Source: Gammaproteobacteria bacterium (lineage in GTDB: Bacteria; Pseudomonadota; Gammaproteobacteria; Xanthomonadales; SZUA-36). From it: 64,000 nucleotides of DNA. Under the pieces are notes generated by a model. The model was not told where the DNA came from, did not search any database, and was given only the letters and a program-made list of their open reading frames with translations. The translations under genes were made by a program, and so were the position numbers. Shown piece after piece: positions 54,865 to 63,915 of the stretch. The stretch covers positions 62,001-126,000 of the forward strand of contig JAUIJU010000001.1 of assembly GCA_030431095.1 (NCBI GenBank). The letters run 5' to 3'. The first letter of the stretch is position 1; each line of letters starts with the position of its first letter.

Positions 54865-55611
54865 TCAGGGGCAGGTCAGCCCCGCCTCCACGGATTCACC
54901 GTTCACCGCCAGGGCCAGCAGGCGGCTTTCCATGCGGTCGCCGTCGGTTTTGCCGTGGGCGACCTTGACCGGCGTCCAGTCGTAATCGCGGGCGTACCAG
55001 GTTTGCGTATAGCGCGTGCTTTCAGGGCCGCGAATGCGGTCCACGCGACGTGTGACCAGGCAACCCAGGGGTGTGTCGAGCGCTTCCGTCGTGGCGACTT
55101 CGAAAAGTTGCTCCTCGATTTCATCTTCATCCACCAGCGACAACCGCCATTCCGATACGCCGTCGCCCAGGCCGGCGCGCACGGCCAGTCCCACCGAGAC
55201 CGGGTCCAGTACGCCTGGCGTCAGCGCCAGGGTATCCTCGCCATCCTCGTGCACGGAATGCACGGTACCCGCCTGCCAATCGAATTCGGCGCGTGTATGG
55301 ATGGTCTTGAACGACACCTCCACGGTCTGTTCGAAATGGTGTGGCCTGGGCCCACCATCCTGCCAGTCCCCGCGACTCAGCGACGACTCCTCCAGTCCGA
55401 GCAGTTTGGCCAGCCCCCGGGTGCCACGCGTTGCCGAGGTCATGGTCCAGGCGCCGTCCTCCAGGGTCAGCGCCACGCGGGACTCACCGATGGCCTTGTC
55501 GTTGCGCAGGAACTCGAAGGTCGCCTCGAAAGGCGTCACCGGTCCGGCCACGGCCGCACACGAAAAGATCAGGGTGGCCAGGCCGGCCAGGGGTGCGAGG
55601 CGCGTGGTCAT
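54865..55611 (-). CDS. DUF3108 family periplasmic protein
   Basis: 248 aa with a signal peptide (LATLIFSCAAVAG). TPFEATFEFLRNDKAIGESRVALTLEDG and WYARDYDWTPVKVAHG are typical of DUF3108, a beta-rich periplasmic family of unknown function that regularly follows purN in gammaproteobacteria. It overlaps purN by 4 nt (ATGA). No catalytic residues are evident. Confidence 0.85.
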   Translation of the reverse strand: MTTRLAPLAGLATLIFSCAAVAGPVTPFEATFEFLRNDKAIGESRVALTLEDGAWTMTSATRGTRGLAKLLGLEESSLSRGDWQDGGPRPHHFEQTVEVSFKTIHTRAEFDWQAGTVHSVHEDGEDTLALTPGVLDPVSVGLAVRAGLGDGVSEWRLSLVDEDEIEEQLFEVATTEALDTPLGCLVTRRVDRIRGPESTRYTQTWYARDYDWTPVKVAHGKTDGDRMESRLLALAVNGESVEAGLTCP

Positions 55612-56264
55612 TTCAGGGTGTCGTTCTCGAGACGCAGGGGTTCGCGCAGCAGGCGTCCGTCCAGCAACACGCCGCCGGCATTCACTTCCACCCGGTGGCG
55701 GGTGAACAGGTCAAGCACCGCGAGCAACAGCGTCTTCTCGCGCGGCGCCACGCGGGCGGCCAGCGAGGCTTCGTCGTCGCCGGGTTTCACGGGCACGCGC
55801 ACCTGCGCGATGACCGGCCCGCCGTCCAGTTCGGGCGTCACGAAATGGACGCTGGCCCCGTGCTCGTTGTCTCCCGCCTCGAGCGCCCGGCGGTGCGTGT
55901 GCAGACCCTTGTGCTGTGGCAGCAGGGAAGGGTGCTGGTTGATCATCTGGCCGCGAAAGGCGTTGACCACTGAACTGCCGAGGATGCGCATGTAGCCGGT
56001 GAGCAGCACCAGGTCAGGCTCCAGTTCCCGGAGCAGGCGCTCGATGGCCAGGTCCTGGTTGGACGGCCCCGCGTAGGCCTTGTCGATCACGGTGGTCGGT
56101 ACGCCGGCTGCTTCGGCGAAGACCAGGCCGCCGGCGTCGGCGCGATTCGAAATGACGTGAACCACCTCGACATCCAGCGTCCTGGCCTGCATCGCGTCCA
56201 GCAGGACCTCGAGGTTCGAGCCGCTGCCTGAAATCAGTGCGACCAGCCGCAGGGGACGGTTCAT
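55608..56264 (-). CDS. purN: Phosphoribosylglycinamide formyltransferase (GART 1)
   Basis: 218 aa from ATG 56264, overlapping the purM stop as [23 protein letters not shown] binds GAR, and the formyl-folate site has [26 protein letters not shown] with the catalytic Asn-His and a later Asp in [13 protein letters not shown]. Third step of purine synthesis. Confidence 0.95.
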   Translation of the reverse strand: MNRPLRLVALISGSGSNLEVLLDAMQARTLDVEVVHVISNRADAGGLVFAEAAGVPTTVIDKAYAGPSNQDLAIERLLRELEPDLVLLTGYMRILGSSVVNAFRGQMINQHPSLLPQHKGLHTHRRALEAGDNEHGASVHFVTPELDGGPVIAQVRVPVKPGDDEASLAARVAPREKTLLLAVLDLFTRHRVEVNAGGVLLDGRLLREPLRLENDTLK

Positions 56265-57313
56265 CGGTAACGCACCCGCTCTTCGCCGGCGGCGGCTTCC
56301 ACCACTTGTCCAATGTCTACGCACGCCTCACCCAGCGACTGCGCGGTGTCGATCATGACGCCGGCCTCGGCGGCGGGCACGACCAGCACCATGCCGATCC
56401 CACAGTTGAACGTGCGCAACATTTCGTCCGACGCGATGGCGCCCTGGTCCTGCAGCCAATCGAAGACGGCGGGGCGGGTCCAGGCGCCAGTTTCGACTTC
56501 GATGCCCAGGTCTGGGGGCAGGACGCGCACGATGTTCTCCGTGATGCCGCCCCCGGTAATGTGGGCCAGGCCGTCGACGCGGTGATGCCCCAGCAGGGTC
56601 AGCACGGATTGCACGTAAATACGGGTGGGCGCCAGCAGGGCCTCACCCAGCGTGGTGTCGCCCAGCGGCAGGGACGGGTCGTCGCCTGAACGCTCCAGGA
56701 CCTTGCGGATCAGCGAGTAGCCGTTTGAATGGGGGCCGGAAGATGCCAGGCCAAGCAAGCGGTGGCCGGCCTCGATTCGTGAGCCGTTCACCATCGCGTC
56801 GGCCTCCACGACGCCTACCGCAAAGCCGGCCAGGTCGTAGTCCTCGCCTTCGTACATGCCGGGCATTTCGGCCGTCTCACCGCCGATCAGGGCGCAACCG
56901 GCCTGGCGGCATCCTTCGGCAATGCCCTCGATCACCGCCTGCGCGCGATCCAGTTCCAGGCGACCGGTGGCGAAATAGTCCAGGAAGAACAGGGGTTCGG
57001 CGCCGCACACCAGGATGTCGTTTACGCACATGGCGACCAGGTCGATGCCGATGGTGTCGTGACGATCCAGCTGGCGCGCCAGCATCAGCTTGGTGCCCAC
57101 GCCGTCGGTGCCGGACACCAGCACGGGGTTGCGGTAGCGGTCAGTGTCCAGGCGGAACAGGCCGCCGAATCCGCCGATGTCCGTCACCACGCCTTCGCGC
57201 AGGGTGGTCTTCACGGCCGGCTTGATGCGCTCGACCAGGGCGTTGCCGGCGTCAATGTCGACGCCCGCATCGCGATAGTTCAGGGGCTCGCTGGCGGATT
57301 TCTTGCTGGCCAT
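56261..57313 (-). CDS. purM: Phosphoribosylformylglycinamidine cyclo-ligase (AIR synthetase)
   Basis: 350 aa from ATG 57313; longer frames run through the divergent promoter region. [48 protein letters not shown] and [12 protein letters not shown] are PurM hallmarks. It closes the imidazole ring (fifth step). Operon purM-purN-DUF3108, divergent from DUF2066. Confidence 0.96.
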   Translation of the reverse strand: MASKKSASEPLNYRDAGVDIDAGNALVERIKPAVKTTLREGVVTDIGGFGGLFRLDTDRYRNPVLVSGTDGVGTKLMLARQLDRHDTIGIDLVAMCVNDILVCGAEPLFFLDYFATGRLELDRAQAVIEGIAEGCRQAGCALIGGETAEMPGMYEGEDYDLAGFAVGVVEADAMVNGSRIEAGHRLLGLASSGPHSNGYSLIRKVLERSGDDPSLPLGDTTLGEALLAPTRIYVQSVLTLLGHHRVDGLAHITGGGITENIVRVLPPDLGIEVETGAWTRPAVFDWLQDQGAIASDEMLRTFNCGIGMVLVVPAAEAGVMIDTAQSLGEACVDIGQVVEAAAGEERVRYR

Positions 57314-57426
57314 GAAAGGCGTTCGTCCGGTTCGTCGCAACAGCGGCCTATGGTATCGTATTTGCTTCCCGCTTTTGCGACTTCCAGGCACGATCCCGAG
57401 CTGCCCGACACCACCCGCGACCATTG

Positions 57427-58452
57427 ATGATCCGACGCCTGATTCCTCTGTTGCTGTGCCTGCTTGTCGTCCCTGCGCTCCAGGCCGACCAGGAACTCTA
57501 TGTCGGAATCGTGCCGGTCACCGACCAGAGCGAGGCGCAACGCGCCGCTGCCCTTCCCGGTGCCCTTTTGCATGTGCTGCGCAAGTTGAGCGGGGAGCGG
57601 GAGATCCCTGCGCAACCTGCTCTCGACGAAGCCCTCGCCTCGGCCGGTGACCTGCTGCTGGCCTTCGGCTACCGCGAATCACCGAGAACGCTGGCCGACG
57701 GGACGGAAACGACCGAACTCGAACTGGTGGCGCGCTTCTCGCCTCCCGAGGTGGATCAGCTGGTTCGCGGGCTCGGCCTCAGGCGGTGGCGTGTTCAACG
57801 CGAACCCGTGGTGCTGTGGGTGGTCATTGACGACGGTCGCGGCCGTACCATGATGCCGCCCGAATACCAGCCTGAGTACGACGGCATGGCGCAGACCGCC
57901 GAGACCCGCGGTCTGCCCGTGGCCTGGCCGGGTTTGACGCCCGAGTTGATGGAGCAAGTCGACGTGCAGCTGTTGTGGGGCGGTTACACCGAGCAGTTGG
58001 TTGGCGCGGACACCCAGACAGAGGGCGTCGCCATCGTCGCCGCGCGCCGCGAGCGTGGCGAGTGGAATGTTCGCTGGATCTTCGCCGATGCCAGCACCAG
58101 CACAAGCTGGCGCGCGCGCCAGGCCACCCTGGGCCCGGCCCTGGACGAGGGCATCCACCAGCTCGCCGACCTGGTCGCGTCGATTCACGCCATCGATCCG
58201 GCGGGGCAGGGCGCCTATCGCACCGAAATGTTGCTTACCGGCCTGGGAAGTAGCGGGGACTACGCACGAACCCTGGACTATCTCGACGGGCTGGGCCTGG
58301 TCGACGACGTGCAGGTGCGCGGTGTCGGCCCGACGGGTGTTCGTCTGAGCCTGGCGCTGAACGCCGAGCCGGGCTATCTCGAGTCTGTCCTGCGCCAGGA
58401 CGGCGTGATCGAGGCCGCTGACGCACCGGGCGAATACCGGCTGGTGCCCTGA
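57427..58452 (+). CDS. DUF2066 family periplasmic protein
   Basis: 341 aa from ATG 57427 (a TTG just before is less likely). Signal peptide [32 protein letters not shown] and the tandem halves ending in a [22 protein letters not shown] segment fit DUF2066. Function unknown; the family is almost always encoded between purM and perM/hda. It is followed by perM after 3 nt. Confidence 0.88.
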   Translation: MIRRLIPLLLCLLVVPALQADQELYVGIVPVTDQSEAQRAAALPGALLHVLRKLSGEREIPAQPALDEALASAGDLLLAFGYRESPRTLADGTETTELELVARFSPPEVDQLVRGLGLRRWRVQREPVVLWVVIDDGRGRTMMPPEYQPEYDGMAQTAETRGLPVAWPGLTPELMEQVDVQLLWGGYTEQLVGADTQTEGVAIVAARRERGEWNVRWIFADASTSTSWRARQATLGPALDEGIHQLADLVASIHAIDPAGQGAYRTEMLLTGLGSSGDYARTLDYLDGLGLVDDVQVRGVGPTGVRLSLALNAEPGYLESVLRQDGVIEAADAPGEYRLVP

Positions 58453-58455
58453 GCC

Positions 58456-59532
58456 ATGACCACGAACCACAGTTGGTTGATGCTCGCCCTGCTGGTGCTC
58501 GCCGGCTGGTTGCTGTGGGCGTTGGCGCCGATCCTGACGCCTTTCGCGGTGTCCATGGCCATCGCCTACCTGACCGACCCGCTGGTCGATCGCCTGGAAC
58601 GGTTCAGCATTCGCCGCTGGCGCCTGGGCCGTACACTCGCGGTGGCGCTGGTGTTCCTGTTCCTGAGCGTATTGCTCGCGCTGGCGCTGCTGGTGTTGAT
58701 CCCGATGCTGGTTCGGCAGGCGCGGGAACTGGTGGAGCAGGTGCCGGAAATGATCGACTGGCTGAACGATACGGCCTTGCCCTGGGTTTCCGGTTTTCTC
58801 GGCCTCGACCTGTCGTCCATCGAGCGTCCGGAGCTGGTGGCCCTGGCGAAAACCTACTGGCAGGAAGCCGCCGGTGCGGCCGTGGATCTGGCGCAAACCG
58901 TGGGCAAGGGCGGCGCAGTGGCCCTCGGCGTGGTCACGAACCTGGTGCTGATTCCGGTGGTCGCTTTCTACCTGATGCGCGACTGGGACCGGCTGGTCGA
59001 AGGCATCCAGGGCCTGCTGCCCCGCAGCTCGGTTAACCAGGTCAGCGGCATCGCCCGCGAGATCGACGATGTCCTCAGCGCATTCCTGCGCGGGCAGTTC
59101 ATGGTCATGATGTCCCTCGGCATCATCTACGCCCTCGGATTGTGGATGATCGGGATCAAGGCGGGCTTCCTGATCGGCCTGGTGGCCGGCGTGCTCAGCG
59201 TGGTGCCCTACCTGGGCTCGGTGGTGGGACTGGCGCTGGCCGTGGGCATGGCCCTGTTCCAGTATGGCGACCTGCTGCACTTCGTGCTGGTGCTGGTCGT
59301 GTTCGGCGTGGGTCAGGGTCTGGAAGGCATGGTGCTCACGCCCTGGCTGGTCGGTGACCGGATCGGCCTCCACCCCGTCGCGGTCATCTTCGCGGTGTTG
59401 GCCGGGGGGCAGCTGTTTGGGTTCCTGGGAATCCTGCTGGCGCTGCCCGTGGCGGCGGCCCTGAACGTGGTGGTGCGTCACGTGCACGACATCTACCAGC
59501 ACAGCGCCTGGTACAAGGACACCGGCGGCTAG
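58456..59532 (+). CDS. perM: AI-2E family transporter (PerM)
   Basis: 358 aa, seven to eight hydrophobic segments. LTPFAVSMAIAYLTDPLVDRLE near the start and VAGVLSVVPYLGSVVG, GQGLEGMVLTPWLVGDRIGLHPVAVIFAVLAGGQLFGFLGILLALPVAA are family signatures. Members export small molecules or act as Na+/H+ antiporters; substrate is not predictable. The stop TAG directly abuts hda. Confidence 0.9.
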   Translation: MTTNHSWLMLALLVLAGWLLWALAPILTPFAVSMAIAYLTDPLVDRLERFSIRRWRLGRTLAVALVFLFLSVLLALALLVLIPMLVRQARELVEQVPEMIDWLNDTALPWVSGFLGLDLSSIERPELVALAKTYWQEAAGAAVDLAQTVGKGGAVALGVVTNLVLIPVVAFYLMRDWDRLVEGIQGLLPRSSVNQVSGIAREIDDVLSAFLRGQFMVMMSLGIIYALGLWMIGIKAGFLIGLVAGVLSVVPYLGSVVGLALAVGMALFQYGDLLHFVLVLVVFGVGQGLEGMVLTPWLVGDRIGLHPVAVIFAVLAGGQLFGFLGILLALPVAAALNVVVRHVHDIYQHSAWYKDTGG

Positions 59533-60228
59533 GTGCTGTTCTCCCCGCAAATACCCTTGCCCCTGGAGCCGCGGCGCACCGGCGGGCTGGACGACTTCGT
59601 ACCCGGCCCCAATGGCGCCACGGTGGACGCGGTGGCCGAAGTGGCCGTGCAGCCGGACAGCAGCCTGTTCCTGTATGGCCCACACGGCCACGGCAAATCC
59701 CACCTGTTGAATGGCGCCTGCCTGGCGGCGCGCGCGGCCGGACGGACTGCCTTCTACCTGGGTCTCGGTCATCTCGACGAGGATGCCGCCGGTTCATTGT
59801 CCGGTCTGGAGTCCATGAACCTGGTCTGCCTCGATGATCTGCATGCCGTCGCGGGTTCGTCCGCCTGGGAAGAAGCCCTGTTTCATTTCATCAACCGGCT
59901 TCGGGCGCAGCGTGGCAGCCTGCTGGTAGCCAGTCGTGAACGCCTGAGCACGCTTCCCCTCGAATTGCCCGACCTGTCCTCACGCCTCGCCTGGGGTCTG
60001 CGCCTGGAATTGCAGGGCCTGGAGGATGACGACAAGCGCGAAGCCCTCGCACGGCACGCCCAGGCCCTGGGTTTCGAACTGCCTGAAGAAGTGGGCCGCT
60101 ACCTGCTCAGTCGCGGCGCGCGTGACATGGGCACGCTGGTGGGCCTGGTGACGCGTTTACAGCAGGCGGCATTCCGGGAGAAGCGGCAGGTGACGGTGCC
60201 GTTGGCGAGGCGATTGATGAAGGCATGA
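59533..60228 (+). CDS. hda: DnaA regulatory inactivator Hda
   Basis: 231 aa from GTG 59533. N-terminal QIPLPL (6-11) is the beta-clamp-binding motif; Walker A is GPHGHGKS (49-56), Walker B LVCLDDLHAVAG, and SSRLAWGLRLEL contains the box VII arginine region. With the sliding clamp it stimulates DnaA-ATP hydrolysis after initiation. Last gene of DUF2066-perM-hda. Confidence 0.93.
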   Translation: MLFSPQIPLPLEPRRTGGLDDFVPGPNGATVDAVAEVAVQPDSSLFLYGPHGHGKSHLLNGACLAARAAGRTAFYLGLGHLDEDAAGSLSGLESMNLVCLDDLHAVAGSSAWEEALFHFINRLRAQRGSLLVASRERLSTLPLELPDLSSRLAWGLRLELQGLEDDDKREALARHAQALGFELPEEVGRYLLSRGARDMGTLVGLVTRLQQAAFREKRQVTVPLARRLMKA

Positions 60229-60314
60229 CGCAAGACCCGGCCTGTCCAGTCATGCACAAACCTTTTGCGGTGACGGCCCACTCCCGGGGATCCTCCCGGT
60301 CGAATCGCGGGAAC

Positions 60315-60339
60315 AAAAAAAGGGGCCCCAAGGGGCCCC
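60315..60339 (-). terminator. Rho-independent terminator of the 572-aa lipoprotein gene
   Basis: On the minus strand GGGGCCCC-TT-GGGGCCCC forms an 8-bp stem directly followed by seven T (60321-60315). It lies 24 nt after the lipoprotein stop, and would also stop or fold transcripts arriving from hda on the other strand, though without a T run there. Confidence 0.85.
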
Positions 60340-60362
60340 AGGGTTGCGAATGGGGTGCGTGC

Positions 60363-62081
60363 TTACCGGAAGGTCTGAACCTGGTCGATGGTCAATCCTT
60401 CGCCGTCGAAGCTCAGTTCGACGCGGGCGCGGCCGACCATGGCCTGGTAAGCGCGGGACAGTTCTTCGAGGTCCGCGTCGCCCATGGCGGCGTCGCCGGC
60501 GGTATTCTGCCATTCTGACTGCCCGGCGGCCTGTTGCAGTTCCGCCAGTGCCGCCATGTCGTAGTCGATGGAGAAGAACACGCCGTCCGGGTCACCGGAC
60601 TGGTCGAGGAACGCGCGCAGCCCGTCTTTCTGTCCTTTGCCCAGGGAAACGCCGATCGCATCCTGGGTCATCACGGCATAGGCCTCGAATTCGGGCGTGG
60701 CGACGCTCATCAGCTCCTGGGGCAGCGCCACCGGGTCGCCGCCGGGTTCGATCTGCAGCTCCTCGAAGCCCGGAATCATCATGCTGGCCATGCCGATCAC
60801 CATCTGCGGTTTTTCCATTTCCAGGGACAACCGTCCTCGCACGGTGGCCGGGTCCGGATTGGCCGCATCGAACTCGCTCAACTCGGCCCGAAATCCCTTG
60901 AGGTTGCCGATGAACGGGGGCATTGGCTGGTTCAGGGATTCAGCGAGCTGGCGCACCTGGTCATTCAGGTCCTGCAGTTGCGGGCACTGGAACGGCACCG
61001 CGGACATGGCGTTGGCGCTGTCGAGCAGGAAATCGCGCAGGCGGCCGACTTCCAGGCCCAGAGATGCGCTGACCAGCTGATCGGTGCCCCGGGACGCGGG
61101 CGGAACATTGGCCACCAGGCGTTTCATCTGGCCACCGAGCAGCGTGTTGGTCTCGAGCTGGTAGCGCATGCCAACGGCATCCGCGGTGATTTCAGTGGTG
61201 CCGGCCACCAGGCGCGGCACGAACGTCGTCGCCAGTCGCGCCTCCCGCGCACACGCTGGATCGATCTGGGTGACGTCGTAGCCACCCATGTCGCTCATCC
61301 ACGACACGGTCTGGCTGTCCGCTTCGAACAACTCGTCCGCCACCCGGGACAGGTCGATATAGCCGGAACCGTAGGGTGCGAAACCCTTGTCGCGGTTCAG
61401 GTCGGCCAGTGCGCCGCTGTCAGCGATGGTGCGGTCGGGCCGTTCCAGGCCCAGCATTGCGGGCAGGAATTCCGCTTCGCGGCTGCGCGGGGCGGCGGTG
61501 AGCACCGCGTGATCGTCGAGCAGCGCCACGTACAGTGCCATGGGCTCGTCCGATTCGGCCACGCGCCAGAAGGCGTGGCCCTGGAAGTCCTGTTCCGGGA
61601 TGGGCTGGTTCGATTTCGTTTCCACGCGGGTGATCATGTCACGAACCTTTTGCGGATCGTCCAGGCCAAGGCGAACCACGGGGAACAGGCCGTGCCCATA
61701 CACCGCGCTGACGGTTTCCAGAGAGAAACCGAGGCTTTGCATGCCCGCGCGGTTCAGTTTGCCGTCGAACTCGTCGAGCACGGCCAGGCCGACAGCCTTG
61801 ACTTGCGGATCGTCGATGTCGGCGTAGCCGGTTTCGAGGTCGGTTCGGGCATCGGTAAGCGAGGCCTGCATCTGCTGCAGGAAGGGCTCCATGCGTTCCA
61901 GGTACACGTCCACCACGTCGGCGGGAACCGGTTCGAGGTTGGCCATCACGTAGGGCGTGTCCGCCGGTACGTATTGCAGCAGGGGATTGGCCGAACTGTC
62001 GGCCAGCTGTTCGGTGTCGCCGCAGGCGACGAGCATCGCCGCGCCGGCGGCGAGGGCGACGGATAGGGGCAGTCGTTTCAT
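60363..62081 (-). CDS. Uncharacterised lipoprotein, 572 aa
   Basis: Started at ATG 62081 so that the signal peptide and lipobox (AAMLVAC) fit; ATG 62105 would add 8 residues. After Cys the protein is soluble, with NPLLQYVPADTPYVMANLEP, a pattern seen in DUF3352-like proteins, and two halves that each run through short repeated beta/alpha segments. Few cysteines (CAREAR, CPQLQD) could pair. No catalytic motif is seen. The gene is monocistronic, with a good promoter and a strong terminator. Function unknown; membership of DUF3352 is only a guess. Confidence 0.8.
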   Translation of the reverse strand: MKRLPLSVALAAGAAMLVACGDTEQLADSSANPLLQYVPADTPYVMANLEPVPADVVDVYLERMEPFLQQMQASLTDARTDLETGYADIDDPQVKAVGLAVLDEFDGKLNRAGMQSLGFSLETVSAVYGHGLFPVVRLGLDDPQKVRDMITRVETKSNQPIPEQDFQGHAFWRVAESDEPMALYVALLDDHAVLTAAPRSREAEFLPAMLGLERPDRTIADSGALADLNRDKGFAPYGSGYIDLSRVADELFEADSQTVSWMSDMGGYDVTQIDPACAREARLATTFVPRLVAGTTEITADAVGMRYQLETNTLLGGQMKRLVANVPPASRGTDQLVSASLGLEVGRLRDFLLDSANAMSAVPFQCPQLQDLNDQVRQLAESLNQPMPPFIGNLKGFRAELSEFDAANPDPATVRGRLSLEMEKPQMVIGMASMMIPGFEELQIEPGGDPVALPQELMSVATPEFEAYAVMTQDAIGVSLGKGQKDGLRAFLDQSGDPDGVFFSIDYDMAALAELQQAAGQSEWQNTAGDAAMGDADLEELSRAYQAMVGRARVELSFDGEGLTIDQVQTFR

Positions 62082-62113
62082 GGATCGGTTCTCTCGACGG
62101 GTCATGATTAGGT

Positions 62114-62142
62114 GTTATACCACAGTACAACACTAAACACAA
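62114..62142 (-). promoter_or_regulatory. Promoter of the 572-aa lipoprotein gene
   Basis: TTGTGT (62137-62142) and TATAAC (62114-62119) on the minus strand with a 17-base spacer; transcript start predicted near 62107. One of the best sigma-70 matches in the window, just downstream of the murU stop. Confidence 0.65.
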
Positions 62143-62145
62143 GCC

Positions 62146-62814
62146 TCAGTCGCCTTCGGTCAGCGCCTCGCGCAGTTTGGCCAGCCGCTCGGGTGTGCCC
62201 GAGTCGAACCAGCGCCCGTCGTGCAGTTCCCCGGTCGCCAGAAAGGTGTCCGCGGCGTGGCGCAAAACGCCGCTGATACGCCAGCGGCCGGGTTCGCTGT
62301 CTTCGAAGAGGCGTGGGTGGTACACCGCGATGCCGCTGAAAGTCACACGCGGATCGCCGGCCGTGCGCAGGCGGCCGCCGCGCAGAACGAAGTCACCTTC
62401 GGGGTGGTGTGGGGGGTTGCGGACCATGACCAGGTGCGCGCGATCGCATTTGACCTGGCGCAGGCGCGCCAGTGGAAAGTCGCACCAGATGTCACCGCTG
62501 ATCACGGCAAACGGCGCTTCTCCCAACAGGGGCAGAGCGTTGAATATTCCGCCGCCGGTCTCCAGGCCCTCGGGCGGTTCCCCGGAATAGCGTATCGACA
62601 GGCCCCAGCGGCCGCCGTCGCCCAGCGCCGCCGGCAGCATGTCACCCAGGTGTCCGGTGTTGATCACCACCTCCCGAAAGCCCGCCGCGGCCAGGCCTTC
62701 CAGGTGGTACACGATCAAGGGCTTGCCGCCGACGTCGATCAGTGGTTTCGGTAAGGTATCGGTCAGCGGTTGCAGCCGTTCACCCCGACCCGCGGCCAGG
62801 ATCATGGCGCGCAT
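62146..62814 (-). CDS. murU: N-acetylmuramate alpha-1-phosphate uridylyltransferase MurU
   Basis: 222 aa. MRAMILAAGRGERLQPLTDTLPKPLIDVGGKPLIVYHLE is the nucleotidyltransferase N-terminus; FAVISGDIWCDFPL holds the metal-binding Asp and WFDSGTPERL closes the site. Paired with AmgK it turns recycled MurNAc into UDP-MurNAc, bypassing de novo MurA/B and giving low fosfomycin sensitivity in Pseudomonas. ATG 62814 overlaps amgK by 13 nt; ATG 62805 (ATGA overlap) is possible. Confidence 0.92.
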   Translation of the reverse strand: MRAMILAAGRGERLQPLTDTLPKPLIDVGGKPLIVYHLEGLAAAGFREVVINTGHLGDMLPAALGDGGRWGLSIRYSGEPPEGLETGGGIFNALPLLGEAPFAVISGDIWCDFPLARLRQVKCDRAHLVMVRNPPHHPEGDFVLRGGRLRTAGDPRVTFSGIAVYHPRLFEDSEPGRWRISGVLRHAADTFLATGELHDGRWFDSGTPERLAKLREALTEGD

Positions 62815-63782
62815 GACAGGCGCTCCAATTGTTGGTCAAAGTCTTCGAACTGGGGATAACGCCCCAGCACGTCGCGAACGTAGCCCCAGAAACGCGGCAC
62901 CAGGTCCAGGTAACCGGACCTGCCGTCCCGGTAGTGCAGGCGGGCAAAGATGCCCACGATCTTCAGGTTGCGCTGCAGGCCGGTCCAGTCCACCTGTCGT
63001 TGCCAGTCGGCCGGTGCGGTTCCCGGGCACACGGATTGCCGGAACTGCTCGGTCCAGGCTTCGATCCGTTCCCGGGGCCATGCGATATAGCGGTCCCAGA
63101 CCAGTGACGCGAAGTCATAGGACAGGGGCCCACGCACCGCGTCCTGGAAATCGATCACGCCGATGTCGCCCTCGGGCGCGAGCAGCAGGTTGCAGGAATG
63201 GAAGTCCCGGTGCACGAAGACCTGGGGCTCCTCCATGGCATTGGCAAGCAGTGTGTCGCACAGGGCGGTCCAGCACTCCAGGGCCTCACTGTCCAGCGCC
63301 AGGCCCTTGTGGCGCGCCAGGTACCAGTCGGTAAACAGGTCGAGCTCCTGTTGCACCTGGTCCCGGCCGAAGGGCGGCAGGCCCTCGGCGCCCACGTCAC
63401 GGGCCAGGCGCGCGAGCAGATCGAACAGGGGCGGAAACCAGCGATCCACGGTGTCCGTGTTCAGCGCGTCGCGCAGCAGGTCATCGCCCAGGTCTTCGAG
63501 CACCAGGAACCCGGTGCCAAGGTCGGCCTGTTCGATGCGTGGGGCGTGGATGCCCGCCGCATTGAGCCTGGCGGCGACGTCCACGAACGGCCGCGAATCC
63601 TCCTGTGACGGAGGGGCATCCATCAGCACCCACTGCAATCCGGCATCCCGCAGGCGAAAGTAGCGCCGAAAACTGGCGTCTCCGGCGAGTGGCGTGAGCG
63701 CCAGTTGCGGCCGCCCCAGCGATCGCCGCGCCCAGTCCAGGCCCTGCCGCGCTCTCCCATCGATGGTGCCCGAGTCATTCAT
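62802..63782 (-). CDS. amgK: N-acetylmuramate/N-acetylglucosamine kinase AmgK
   Basis: 326 aa from ATG 63782. Aminoglycoside-phosphotransferase-like kinase: PLAGDASFRRYFRL N-lobe, catalytic loop HRDFHSCN (191-198) and metal-binding IDFQDAVRGP. It phosphorylates the anomeric carbon of MurNAc/GlcNAc for cell-wall recycling. TACAAT ends 7 nt before the start and no ribosome-binding site is present; upstream in-frame ATGs would overlap that box. Confidence 0.92.
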   Translation of the reverse strand: MNDSGTIDGRARQGLDWARRSLGRPQLALTPLAGDASFRRYFRLRDAGLQWVLMDAPPSQEDSRPFVDVAARLNAAGIHAPRIEQADLGTGFLVLEDLGDDLLRDALNTDTVDRWFPPLFDLLARLARDVGAEGLPPFGRDQVQQELDLFTDWYLARHKGLALDSEALECWTALCDTLLANAMEEPQVFVHRDFHSCNLLLAPEGDIGVIDFQDAVRGPLSYDFASLVWDRYIAWPRERIEAWTEQFRQSVCPGTAPADWQRQVDWTGLQRNLKIVGIFARLHYRDGRSGYLDLVPRFWGYVRDVLGRYPQFEDFDQQLERLSCAP

Positions 63783-63870
63783 GGCGCGCATTGTAGCCAT
63801 GGCTGCCGCCCGGCGCACCGGCTGCAGGCCGCATGAAACGGGAGTATCGGGTGAAGGACGGGTTTAATTC

Positions 63871-63885
63871 GTACCAATTTGGTAC
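63871..63885. promoter_or_regulatory. Palindromic operator candidate before the Rrf2 regulator gene
   Basis: GTACCAATTTGGTAC is a perfect 15-base palindrome around a central T. A possible -10 (TATAGA, 63888-63893) follows directly, so a bound protein would cover the promoter. Autoregulation by the encoded Rrf2 protein is the simplest reading. Confidence 0.5.
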
Positions 63886-63915
63886 CATATAGATCGGTAT
63901 CAACCGGAGCGTGTC

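Noticed and set aside
57679-59772. 697-codon open frame on the minus strand
   Set aside because: Shadow of DUF2066, perM and hda; His/Gln/Arg-rich and without family motifs.
60534-62066. 510-codon open frame on the plus strand
   Set aside because: Shadow of the lipoprotein gene, which has a signal peptide, promoter and terminator in the right places.
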